From assembly GCA_023362775.1 (NCBI GenBank), contig JALMGJ010000004.1:82331798-82395797 (forward strand): DNA of 64,000 nt, given 5' to 3'. Of this stretch, positions 1 to 9,348 are shown one piece after another (within the stretch, counting starts at the first letter, position 1; every line of letters begins with the position of its first letter). The stretch is from Charina bottae. Lineage: Eukaryota; Chordata; Lepidosauria; Squamata; Charinaidae. Under the pieces are notes generated by a model. The model had not been told where the DNA came from and ran no database searches. It saw only the letters and a list, made by a program, of their open reading frames with translations. Position numbers and translations under genes: made by a program.

Positions 1-294
1 TACTAAATCTAGTCCCTTAAATCTATTCTTCACCTCCACTGCATATTCCTTAGGAATATTAGTGAGCTCATATCTAACTGATCTGTGGGTCTTCCCTATT
101 CTCTTTAGTCTGATTCTAAATTTTGCAATAAGAAGTTCGTGATCTGAACTACAGTCAGCTCCAAGTCTTGTTTTTACCGACTGTATAGATGTCCGCCATC
201 TTTGGCTGCAAAGGATGTAGTCAATCTGATTTCGGTGTCGACCATCTGGTGAAGTCCATGTATAAAGTCGTCTTTTAGGTTGTTGGAAGAGAGT

Positions 295-1271
295 ATGTCT
301 ATGAAGGTTCTCAGTCATCCAGGTGGAATTGTCTGTAGCTTGAATCATGTCAACTGGATTTCTATTTTCTTAATGGAAACGTTTCGCTCCTTATCCAAGG
401 GGCTTCTTCAGTCTGAGCAAAGTTGGTAAGGGAATCCTAAATATGTTCCTAGGTAGCTGTGTGACCTTACACCTGGGGCTAGGTCATGGTTATATTGAGA
501 TGTAATTTTTAAGTCCTTTTATCATCTAATGGAGGGTCGTTAAAAACACCATGCTGCTGTTGAGCTTCTGAAATGGTCTTAATCTTCCTAGGCACAGAAG
601 ACAACACGGGGAGGAAGATGGGGGAGAGTTTGTGCCTGAGGCCCCCACCTCTATTCAAGGAAGGATTTTCCAAGTTGGCATAAATGGATTCCTTGACCCC
701 TCTCTCAAACCACCTATCTTCTCTGTCTAAAATGTGAACATTAATGTCCTCAAATGAGTGTCCTTTTTCTTTTAGATGAAGATAAACTGCTGACTCTGGT
801 CCTGTGGTGTTATTTCTCCTGTGTTGTGCCATCCTCCTGTACATAGGTTGTTTGGTTTCTCCAATGTAGAATTCAGAGCACTCCTCACTGCACTGGATTG
901 CATAAACTACATTGCTTTTCTTATGTTTTGGAGTTTGATCTTTGGGGTGTACAAGCCTCTGTCTCAGTGTGTTGGTGGGTTTGAAATATACAGGTATGTG
1001 GTGTTTGCCAAATATCCGTTTTATCTTTTCAGACACGCCAGCCATGTAGGGAATGACCAGGTTCTTTCGTTTACTCTGAGTCTCAGCCCTATCTGTCGCT
1101 GTTTTAGGTCTGGTAGATTTAGATTTGGTGAAGGCCCAATTTGGATATCCACAGGCCTTCAGGGCTGTTCTCAGGTGCTGATTTTCATTCTTTTTGGAAT
1201 CCATGGAGGTGGGGATGGTTTCTGCTCTGTGTGACAATGTCCTGATGACTCCTAGTTTGTGCTGCAGAGAG
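295..1271 (-). mobile_element. Penelope-like element, family A, 5'-truncated
   Basis: 5'-truncated PLE whose reading frame runs from 1271 down to the stop at 509 and encodes a GIY-YIG endonuclease C-terminus. The 3' tail (295-508) includes a hammerhead-like fold (362-430). The same tail forms both arms of the palindromic element at 49.25 kb. Target-site duplication of 14 bp in the host BovB. Confidence 0.88.
362..430 (-). ncRNA. Hammerhead-ribozyme-like motif, PLE family A
   Basis: On the minus strand: CTGAAGA, one extra A, stem arms GCCCCTT / AAGGAGC around the loop GGAT, then GAAAC and GTT. This is the order C3-A9, stem II, G12-A14, minimal stem III and cleavage triplet of a type I hammerhead. 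One stem II pair is lost here (C opposite A); the copies at 49.3 kb keep six perfect pairs (CTCCTT/AAGGAG). The extra base after A9 departs from the consensus. Confidence 0.5.
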
Positions 1272-2038
1272 TGTTGGAAGAGAGTGTTTGTTATGCACAG
1301 TGAGTTGTCTTGGCAAAATTCTATCAGCCTATGTCCTGCTTCATTTTGTTCTCCCAGACCATGCTTGCCTGTAATTCCAGGTGTCGTCTGACTACCCACC
1401 TTAGCATTCCAGTCTCCTGTAATGAAACTAACATCTCTTTTTGGTGTATTATCCAGTAGGTGCTGCAGATCCTCATAGAACTGATCTACTTCTGCTTCTT
1501 CAGCATCTGTGGTTGGGGCGTATATTTGGATCACTGTGATGTTAAATGGTTTCCCCTGAATTCGAATTGAGATCATTCTATCGTTTTTTGGATTGTATCC
1601 AAGCACTGCTTTAGCCACTTTATTATTAATTATCAAGGCTACTCCATTTCTTCTGTGGTCCTCTTGTCCACAGTAGTAGATCTGGTGGTCATCTGATGTG
1701 AAGTGGCCCATTCCAGTCCATTTCAGTTCACTGACACCTAAAATGTCTATATTTAATCTTGACATCTCACCAATAACCACATCCAATTTGCCTTGGCTCA
1801 TAGATCTTACGTTCCAGGTTCCTATGGTGTGTTGATCTTTAGAACATCGGATTCGTCGTTCACCACCAGCACCGTCGGCTGCTAGCCGTCCTTTCGGCTT
1901 TGAGCTAGCTGCGTCATCACATCTGGGGCTAGTTGAACGTATCCTCTGTTCCTCCCCAGTAGCATTTTGACCATCTTCCGACCTGGGAGTCCCATCTTCC
2001 GATGGTATACCGACATATCTTTGGTTGTACTGATCCAT
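509..2038 (-). CDS. Chimeric ORF: BovB endonuclease fused to PLE GIY-YIG
   Basis: A 509-codon open frame created by transposon nesting. About residues 1-252 are BovB N-terminus and part of the APE-like endonuclease (TWNVRSMSQGKLD, SELKWTGMGHF, GDWNAKVGSQ). From about residue 253 the frame continues into the C-terminal part of a Penelope-like element: KSNVVYAIQC, FYIGETKQPMYRRMAQHRRN (the GIY-YIG core) and KEKGHSFEDINVHIL. The endonuclease is cut before its C-terminal SDH motif, so that half should be inactive. The PLE half lacks the reverse transcriptase. The junction lies in the 14-bp target duplication. Expression is unknown; probably a chance open frame, but uninterrupted. Confidence 0.85.
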   Translation of the reverse strand: MDQYNQRYVGIPSEDGTPRSEDGQNATGEEQRIRSTSPRCDDAASSKPKGRLAADGAGGERRIRCSKDQHTIGTWNVRSMSQGKLDVVIGEMSRLNIDILGVSELKWTGMGHFTSDDHQIYYCGQEDHRRNGVALIINNKVAKAVLGYNPKNDRMISIRIQGKPFNITVIQIYAPTTDAEEAEVDQFYEDLQHLLDNTPKRDVSFITGDWNAKVGSQTTPGITGKHGLGEQNEAGHRLIEFCQDNSLCITNTLFQHSLQHKLGVIRTLSHRAETIPTSMDSKKNENQHLRTALKACGYPNWAFTKSKSTRPKTATDRAETQSKRKNLVIPYMAGVSEKIKRIFGKHHIPVYFKPTNTLRQRLVHPKDQTPKHKKSNVVYAIQCSEECSEFYIGETKQPMYRRMAQHRRNNTTGPESAVYLHLKEKGHSFEDINVHILDREDRWFERGVKESIYANLENPSLNRGGGLRHKLSPIFLPVLSSVPRKIKTISEAQQQHGVFNDPPLDDKRT

Positions 2039-2219
2039 TTAGTTTTCATGGCAAGAATACTGGGGTGGGTTGCCATTACCTTCCCCAGGGATCGTATTTA
2101 GTCTGACCTCTCTGCCACGATCTTCCCGTCTTGGGTGTCCCTTCACGGTTTAGCTCATGGTTTCATTGAGGTGCTCAAGCTCCAGCACCACGACAAGGTA
2201 ACGATCTCCTTTGCTGGAG

Positions 2220-3503
2220 ACTGAGTAGAGTAATTCTCCTGAATTACACACCAATTTAAACACTAAGGGCTGATGTATATAAACAACATAAAATCAGACT
2301 ATACTTATATTATTTTTGTTGTTGATTTGTCAAGGCAAGGCACTTCAGGACCCTACAAATGGGTTAACAATTGCATAAACCCTATGTACTTTCTTTTCTA
2401 GTCCTAATCGTTGAGTCCTTTTATTGCTTTCCACCTTTCCCTTGTCCCTGGCTATTGGAGAGCAGCATTTTTCTCTGTTCTAGCAATACCTTAAAATATC
2501 CTCCATTGTTGTCCACATAAGCTATTTTAAAGCCCACTTGTTGTTTATGAGACATACAGTACATGGGGATGTTGAGGCCAGAGAGAGAAGAAATTAGCTA
2601 TCTACTCCTAATGCTGCAATCTGTCTCAAATAAATCATTCTCATGCAGGACTAGGCTGACAATATCCACTGATAATAGAATTTATTTTAAAACCTATATA
2701 AGCATGGCATTTATGCTGTTTGTTTGTCACTGATAGGAAGGAATCTTTCCTTCCTCTGGCATTATATAGCTATCTGTATCTGTATCTGTATATATCATCT
2801 ATATCTCTATATATTTGCTTCACAGGACCATCATGCTCACAGCACCCACATTTCTCAGTAAATACTCTTTTAAATTTTTATTTTATAGGGTATGCATGAA
2901 TGGATGGTTTATGTGGGAAAACGTATTGAAGCCTTTATATTTGCAGTAGGTGTATCACTAACTTTGGGCTATGGCTCCAGCAACAACTATCATGGACCGC
3001 CAACGAGTTTACCTCAACTAGCTGAAAAGCTATTGTAGCTTATATTGTATTGTTAACAGAGAGGACAAGCTCTACTGAAATTGACTATGACTAGAAATAT
3101 GCTTAGACAAATATATGTGTCTGGGCAAGCAATATTCATACGTGCTGCGAATGCTGTTGAGACTGGGTATGGTGCAAATGCAGATACTACTAGCACTAAG
3201 TTGGGCTGCTGAGCTTTGGGATGTGTGTATACATGTGCTCTCTGTGCATGTTCCTGTGTATTCATATGGAGCTTTTACAGTTCATTTAAATGCAGTCTTT
3301 CTTGGTTTGTAGAGCCTGCCTGGAAGTTACAAACCCAACAATGATGGCATTTTGTTTAGTTTGCTGTAATGTTATTCATGAAAGAAATAAGCAGCAGCAC
3401 CCAAGTAGAAATCAGTGGTAGCACCTGATTAATCTTCTCTGGGTTCAGAAGACAGACAGGACTGGACCTGGTTATACTTGAATAGAAGACTACAAAGTCT
3501 ATA
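2220..3503. other. GBE1: GBE1 intron, no recognised feature
   Basis: AT-rich intronic sequence with a degenerate TATC/TATA-rich stretch near 2765-2815. No credible coding region. Confidence 0.6.
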
Positions 3504-3639
3504 GCCTAGACCAAGGGTCGGAAACTGCGGCTCGTGAGCCACATGCGGCTCTTTGGCCCCTTGAGTGTGGCTCTTCCGCAGCTGAACTCACCCCCGCCCC
3601 TTCCACGTGATTGGATCCCGCCCCCAAACTCTTATGCTC

Positions 3640-4660
3640 TTACGCGCTCTCGCTCTCCAAGGCCGGGGCCACCCGCAGCCGCCCACACCTCGCGCACAGC
3701 CCGCGGGGCTCTCTGCTGCTCCCTTTGACGGAGGAGGGACCGGCGTGCCTTGGGAGCTGCTGGTGCTGCTGGTAGCATGTCTGGGCGAGGCGCGCGGGCG
3801 GAGCTCACATCCAAGGGGTGTGTGATCTGGGCGCCCGTTTAAAATCAGGCTCCAAAGGCTGCAGGTGGAGAAGTTGGTGGCCGGCGCTGGAGGAGGGCGA
3901 TTGATTCTTCCTCCTCCCGCCCTCGGGAGCCTTCCAACTTTCGCCCGAGTCGGGCAGAGTTTCTTCGAGGTCGGCGGTTGGGGAAGCGAGCACGTTATCG
4001 GAGAAGTTGCAAATGTAAACAAGCGGGCGCGGGAGTTGCCCTTGGCTTGGCAAGGCCCTGCTCCAAAGTGACTTTCCTGAAGGAATTTTAGGTCGCGCGG
4101 TCTTGCAGGCTGATTTTTTTTAAAAACGAAGCTCGGGTGCCGGGCCCGGGGAGGGGGGCCGCATCATTTTACATCTGTGCCAGCCGGAACGGTGTCTGGC
4201 TTTTAATTTGGGGGCGGTTTCCCCTTAGAAGGTGAAGATATCGATTTACAAAGGAAGGGGTGCGGGGAGGGGAGGTGCGCGTGCATTGTGAGAGCAGAGC
4301 AAAGGGTGTTTTCCAAGCCCCGAGCGGCAACTTTTCTGCCAGACCCTTTCCCTTGTTATGGAAATGTTGCCTTATTGTCCCACCGCATTGATCCCGCTGT
4401 AAATCTGCTTTTCTCTTCCCGCCCCAGCCTGGAGGTGGCGGCGTGGCAGAAGGCGGCGTGTTGCGCCTTTCCTTTCTTTCGCTCTGCGAGCCTCCACCAG
4501 CGCCGGGAGGCGAGTGTTGGTGGGGAGGGGGGCTCGCTAGCCTGCTTTTGTTGTGCGCTCGTCCTCCCCCTCGTTTGGATGACTTTAGGAGATAGGGAGG
4601 AGTCTGCGAAAGGGGGAGAGAGATTTCACCCTTCAGGGGATTGGAGAAGCGTAGAGCGCG
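3640..4660. other. CpG-rich promoter-like segment inside the hAT element
   Basis: About 1 kb of GC- and CpG-rich sequence with GC boxes (GGGGCGG, CCGCCC). Several overlapping frames are open only because stop codons are rare in GC-rich DNA; none looks like a conserved protein. It resembles a vertebrate CpG-island promoter or first exon. The source gene was not recognised. Confidence 0.5.
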
Positions 4661-4663
4661 CCG

Positions 4664-4835
4664 GCTGAACTCACCCCCGCCCCTTCCACGCTATTGGCTC
4701 CCGCCCCCAAACCCCGCTCCCTTCCGCGCGATTGGCTCCTGCCCCCAAACCCCGCCCCCTTCCACGCAATTGGCTCCCGCCCCCTTCCACGCAATTGGCC
4801 CCCGCCCTCAAACCCTGCCCCCTGGCCCTCGAGCA
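4664..4835. repeat. Tandem GC-box / inverted CCAAT repeats
   Basis: Subterminal tandem array in the hAT element. Each unit of roughly 30-40 bp combines CCGCCCC, CCTTCCACGC and ATTGGCTCC, i.e. a GC box plus an inverted CCAAT box. A single unit is present at the other end (about 3590-3630). Confidence 0.7.
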
Positions 4836-5393
4836 TGTCAAAATGTCCTCGAGCATGTCAAAATGGCTCCTGGCATAAAAAAGTTTGCCGACCCCTGGCC
4901 TAGACTAAAAAAGTCAACCTGTCTATCTCTCTGTTGGTCTCCTGGAAGAAAACGGTGGCAAAATAGCCAAAAAAACTGCACAAATGTGTCCATATAGACA
5001 CCAAGAATCAATATCAATTATGTCTTTTCGTTTAATATTATGTGTATATGCTGTGTGTGCATAATTCAGAGAAGCATTAAGAGTAACCTGTTTTAAAGGA
5101 GACACATGTGTGCTTGGTAACTTGGCTAGAGCCAAGCAGTGGTGCACAATTAGATTCTTTGGTTAAGGAGCAAATAGGTCAGAATGGAAAATTCATGAAC
5201 AGTCAAAAGTACTGAGAAGGTATGAGAAGGTTCCTCTCACTGAATGCTAACAGAGTAGCTGTTGTATAAAGTTTTAGTGAGACAAAACCAGAAACAAGAA
5301 GCACCCCAATAGGAAGAAACAAGAAAAAATGCTATCTGGCATTTGCAATGTATTGCCTAAGACAAAAGTGAGGAAACTTTGGTGGCCACAAGT

Positions 5394-5452
5394 TAGTTAG
5401 GTAGGCAGGCAGGTAGGCAGGCAGACAGATAGACACATAGATAGATAAGATA
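5394..5452. repeat. Tetranucleotide repeat (GGCA/GATA type)
   Basis: Degenerate run of GTAGGCAGGCAG units passing into GATA/GACA units. The 4906-5393 stretch before it is unremarkable intron. Confidence 0.8.
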
Positions 5453-5739
5453 CTGGGGGATATGATGCAAAGTGAGCAAGGGCTATGTCACACATGAAAT
5501 TGGGCTAGGATTTCTTGAGGGGAAAGAGGCGGCTTTAAAAAAAAAGAAAAAAAAACTACTTTTTTTGTGTTTGCCATATACAAATGAATGGATATTGTTG
5601 GTTCAAAGTTCAAACAATACATCTGGGAACAGAGGCGGTGTTAAGACTGCAGACTACATACCCTTACCTGTGGGGCAGAAAAGAACAGAAATGTTATAGA
5701 AGAGAATGAAATCTACTGATCAACTCTCCTTACCTAGGG

Positions 5740-7105
5740 GTAGTTTTCTCTGAGACTGGATCATGGCTTCCTCATCATCAAAGGAGCTCCCTTAGAGCAA
5801 GGGCACGAGTGAATTTACTGCTCAAATTAAAAAACCACAGCTACCCAGGTTCCTTAGCCCCAATTATCAAAGTAATCAAGGCCAAGGATACTCCTATGCT
5901 CTTATATGGAGCTGAAAATATATATCACTATTGGAACAAACACAATCAGAGCATCTGAGAAGTATATTGAGTGTGGATAAAAGAACCTCAGCTGCTGCAG
6001 TTAGTGCCGAATTGGGAATTTATACAATTTGTTCTTTGTCTAAAATCAGGGCATACAACTGTTGGTGCAAAATTAATGCTATGGAAACTGACAGACTCCC
6101 AAAATTGTGTCGGTTAGAATAGACAAAATCTCAATCACAGAATTCTTGGATTGTACAACTGACAAATTATATTAGGAGCTGTGGTCTTCCTGTCTCTTGT
6201 ACAACTGGAGAACAAGCTAAAAAGTTTGCTGCACAAAGAATCTTGGATATAGAAGCACAGAAAGATATAGCCATCCTTAGCAAGGCTGGCACATTGAAAT
6301 GGATGAGCCACTACAAATGTACCTTCCAAACTGCTAAGTATTTAAACACAGAAATGCCTAAACCTTAGGGCTGTATTTACCGGAGCAAGATTCAAGCAGC
6401 TGGACACAATGGTTAAATATGGAAGATTTAACCAAGTCCCTTACAATGAACATACTTGTATTGATGTCCTGGTTTGAGTGTAGAAATAACACGCTGAGGC
6501 TTGGAATCCAATCTCTAGTGTTTATTAAGCTCTTACTAACAGAAATCCAGCTAAACTGAAATGGCTTGAGGAAGCCCAAAGATAAAGTCCAGAATCTAAG
6601 GCGGGGCTTTCTTGAGACGTTTGGGAGGTAAGGCTAAAGTTTCAGTACTACGCACGCGCTTCCCTTCCTGGAGGGAGCCCCCCCCCCATCACTGCCTGTT
6701 ATCTCCCTGACAATTTGCGAAGACCCAGAGATAGAAGACATAACACACATATTATTTGAATGTCAATTGTATAAGAAAGAGAGAGATCAGTATCTAGGAC
6801 CGCAGATTAGACGAACGAGCTACTGGGATTCTTATATTAAAAAAACATATTTCATGTGCGGTCAGAATTCAAAAATTACATATAAAAGGCCCTTTATTTG
6901 AATAAAACAGTTCAGTTGAGATCTGCATATGTGAGCCTGATTGGGGTATATTGTAGGGGTGATTCAGAAATATGATTTGCATTTTTATCCCTTTTCTTAT
7001 CTAATTTTTTAATTCTATTTTTATATATGATCTTATTAATGTTCTATGTTTTGTATTCTGCATTTTGATAAGCCCTAATAGATAATCAATAATAAACTAT
7101 ACTAA
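5740..7105 (+). mobile_element. LINE C-terminal relic, unclassified, split by an LTR
   Basis: A decayed non-LTR retrotransposon end. Readable pieces include EQTQSEHLRSILSVDKRTSA, SLSKIRAYNCWCKINAMETD and, after the LTR insertion, ICEDPEIEDITHILFECQLY, a Cys/His-containing tail common at LINE C-termini. An AT-rich 3' region follows to about 7105. The clade is not certain; it lacks the BovB and L2 signatures used elsewhere in the window. Confidence 0.5.
6462..6712 (-). mobile_element. Probable solo LTR
   Basis: On the minus strand this 251-bp block begins TGTCAGGGAGATAACAGG and ends CAGGACATCA, i.e. 5'-TG...CA-3', with an internal AATAAA. It interrupts the LINE relic between codons that read naturally across it. 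No clean flanking duplication was seen. Gypsy versus endogenous retrovirus cannot be decided, and no internal coding region is attached. Confidence 0.5.
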
Positions 7106-7939
7106 CTAAATATCTTTATCATACAGGAAGAGCAGAGGGCTAAAAGAAGGATCTTTATACAATGATAGATGGAGCAGGAAAAGTCCAGAAGGCGGCTCAT
7201 ATTTGACTAAAATATATTGTAAACTAATATAGTTCAGTGCTTTGGTTTCATAGGCAAAAAGTTGCTTTAGAGAGCAGAGAGACATGAATATCACACCTGC
7301 CTGCAACTCCTTAAATCAAATACATTTTCCCCCAAGGCTGTGCAGTTGTGTGTTATCCCAGAAAAAGGTATGGCTGCTTTAAGGAATTGAAAACAGGTGC
7401 TACTTTTGTGCCTTTGTGGTTGCTGAAACACCCTTTTGCCTTTGAATCCCAAGTGATGCATAACCTTACTGTAAACATAAGGGAAAACTTGTAGAATATG
7501 TGGACAATGGATAAAGATTTTATAGTGACCAAAATATATATATATTCATAATTGAGTTCTACAGCTTAAGGAACAAAGCAGAGCAAAAATAAACGAACAG
7601 AAAAATACTCAACCAAAAATTATTTATAATATCCATTCACAGCAGTTATGCACAACACTGAGGAAGCTTCTGAACTCTTCTATAACATGAAGAGATGGAC
7701 TGAGAATTAAGCCTATTTCCCAAATAATTCTTATAAAGTTACTAAATATAAACGTTAGTTTAAACATATTAAAAAAACCACAAACCCTTAAGTATAACAA
7801 GAATATTTTATATTTTTAACTATGATGAAAGTAAATAAACTACACTTGGAGCACAAACATTTGCATAGGATATTAAACTAATTATAGTAAACGCAGTCTT
7901 ATGATGTTGGATTCCAATATTCCAATATTTTTATAGTAG

Positions 7940-8030
7940 AATTTTAATCTCTATGTTTGTAAACCGCCCAGAGTCCCCTTTGGGGGAGATGGTGCAGTGA
8001 TAAAAGTTGAATAAATAAAATAAATAGACC
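7940..8030 (+). mobile_element. L2-type LINE/SINE 3' tail fragment
   Basis: Short fragment with GTAAACCGCCCAGAGTCCCC and a (AATA)n-like tail, resembling the 3' end of the L2 element at 37.3-39.85 kb. The rest of 7106-8270 is AT-rich intron without recognised features. Confidence 0.55.
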
Positions 8031-8278
8031 CAAACGGGGGGAAAACGAATAACTGTATCCTGTCAATAAATCTGATTTGTCATTATATTGGAAAAACACA
8101 AAAATAGATTAATCCTTGTTTTACTGAAATAAGCCAAAATAATATGCCATAAATAACTGACTGATATCAATAACTATATTATAAATACAGACTGTCCTGA
8201 TTTCTAGCCTAATAAGAAAAATAATCATGGTTATTGATAAACAGGAAGCCTTTGTTTGATATAACCTCCTATCAATTA

Positions 8279-9094
8279 CAGGTAGATCGTGATTAATGTG
8301 AATTCGAATAGTGTAATATTCAATTTAGTGCAAATTATAAATTGATATCAGGTCGTGTTTAATGCAAGCCAAAATTCAGTTAATGCAAAGCTAGTGCATG
8401 TGCAGTTGGTTGGGGTTTTAGACACTAATCGTCATGTGCGCAAAATGAAGAAAAGGAAGGTTCAATTCGAGGAAAGCTAAAAAAAAGAGGCTCATTTTGA
8501 AGAGCTACAGTAGAATACAGGAGACAGTAGGCATGCTTTAGATATGGGTTTATCCTCCAGTTTGTCCTTTGTCACTTGATGTATTGTATTGTATTGTATT
8601 GTATTGTATTGTATTGTATTGTATTGTATTGTATTGTATTGTATTGTATGTATACAGTATATATATGTATATATGTATATATGTATATATGTATATATGT
8701 ATATATGTGTGTCTGTGTGTATACATATGTGTGTGTGTGTGTGTGTGTGTATATGATTTACAGAATATTTTGAAAGACAAAAAAGATGTTTTTGTCAGTG
8801 TCAGCTTACCTTGAGGAATGATATTTAGATTTTGAAAAAAAAAATCCTTTCTATAACTACTCTATGGCTTTGCTAAAAATAAATTTAAGTTGTAAGTATA
8901 TTTTTTCATCTTTTACTGTTATATTTCATTAATAAACATATAAAAATTTATGTTTAAAATTTTTCATTGCCTATTTCCATTGAGCTACAACTAATTACCC
9001 TATTTTCCATAGAAATGTCACTTTGAATAGTGTGCATTCAGATAATGTGACCATTTCGTGGGATTCATTATCAGCACTAATCGAGACCTACCTG
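8279..9094. mobile_element. Tigger/pogo-like nonautonomous DNA transposon
   Basis: TA dinucleotides (8277-8278, 9095-9096) flank inverted ends: the left starts CAGGTAGATCGTGATTA and the right, reversed, starts CAGGTAGGTCTCGATTA. A degraded frame after 8445 reads KKRKVQFEES and then GDSRHALDMGLSSS with stops, resembling the pogo-family N-terminal helix-turn-helix. A large simple-repeat cluster has grown inside. Confidence 0.65.
8581..8750. repeat. Compound microsatellite (GTATT)n-(TATATATG)n-(GT)n
   Basis: About 70 bp of perfect GTATT pentamers followed by TATATATG-type octamers and a GT run. Open frames across it in both strands are repeat artefacts. Confidence 0.97.
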
Positions 9095-9208
9095 TATGCC
9101 AAAGTAAATGTAAAAACAGTGGAGGATAATGTGAACCTGATCCTCTTTTCCATAGTGTTAAATTATGATTCACTGTTATATGTGGAACTGAATATAGAAA
9201 TATAGAGA

Positions 9209-9217
9209 AAAGGATAT
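9209..9217 (-). promoter_or_regulatory. GBE1: U12-type (AT-AC) 5' splice site of GBE1
   Basis: The nine bases ATATCCTTT immediately follow the last conserved GBE1 codon position and match the minor-spliceosome AT-AC donor at all nine positions. The matching acceptor (branch point TCCTTAAC-like, then AC) must lie beyond the window's left edge and was not seen. Confidence 0.75.
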
Positions 9218-9348
9218 TTTCCTGGTGTTTCTACACCTACTCGGTAATCTGTATAACTTTGGGATGGATGAAAATTAAATATAAATAGGAGATTTGCCCT
9301 CTCATAAGCAATAACTTTGTTTGATTCATGTTTTTCACATACATAGGC
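9218..9348 (-). CDS. GBE1: GBE1 coding exon ending at AT-AC donor
   Basis: 131-bp exon (43 codons + 2 bases) from the all-beta C-terminal domain. Acceptor CTTACAG. It encodes [38 protein letters not shown] and VETPG, matching human 602-645. No GT donor lies at the conserved boundary. The bases after GGAAA read ATATCCTTT on the minus strand, the full U12-type AT-AC 5' splice-site consensus. The final ~57 codons were not found between here and the left edge, so the last intron is over 9.2 kb. Confidence 0.92.

Larger units (their letters stand above)
1..2219 (-). mobile_element. BovB (RTE) LINE, 5' part, interrupted by a PLE
   Basis: The 5' half of a BovB-type RTE LINE; it runs off the left edge in its endonuclease/RT linker. 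Its 5' end (on this strand TCTCCAGCAAAGGAG) matches the starts of the copies at 21.19 and 43.00 kb. 2039-2219 is 5' UTR-like. The APE-type endonuclease region is recognisable by WNVRSM, SELKWTGMG, YAPT and GDWNAKVG. A 977-bp PLE (295-1271), flanked by the 14-bp duplication TGTTGGAAGAGAGT (281-294, 1272-1285), interrupts it after ITNTLFQ; the rest of the endonuclease resumes at 280 and below. Confidence 0.93.
3512..4897. mobile_element. hAT transposon with captured GC-rich segment
   Basis: Bounded by a perfect 8-bp duplication GCCTAGAC (3504-3511, 4898-4905) and imperfect terminal inverted repeats: the left end starts CAAGGGTCGGAAACT and the right end, reversed, starts CAGGGGTCGGCAAACT. Both features are hAT hallmarks. 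There is no transposase. The interior (about 3640-4660) is GC- and CpG-rich, in strong contrast to the AT-rich surroundings. It is bracketed by direct copies of a subterminal block starting GCTGAACTCACCCCCGCCCC (3581 and 4664). I infer a captured host CpG-island or promoter segment. Confidence 0.8.

Noticed and set aside
3588..4071. Several overlapping open frames in the GC-rich part of the hAT element
   Set aside because: They overlap in many registers on both strands, are Pro/Arg/Gly/Ala-rich and follow from few stop codons in GC-rich DNA; no conserved domain.
5150..5185. Minus-strand TCCTTAACC as a possible U12 branch point for the last GBE1 exon
   Set aside because: The sequence after the following AC does not encode the expected GBE1 C-terminus, and no matching exon was seen anywhere in 1-9200.
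8550..8814. Open frames rich in Tyr, Ile, Cys and Val
   Set aside because: Translation of the GTATT/TATG/GT microsatellite.
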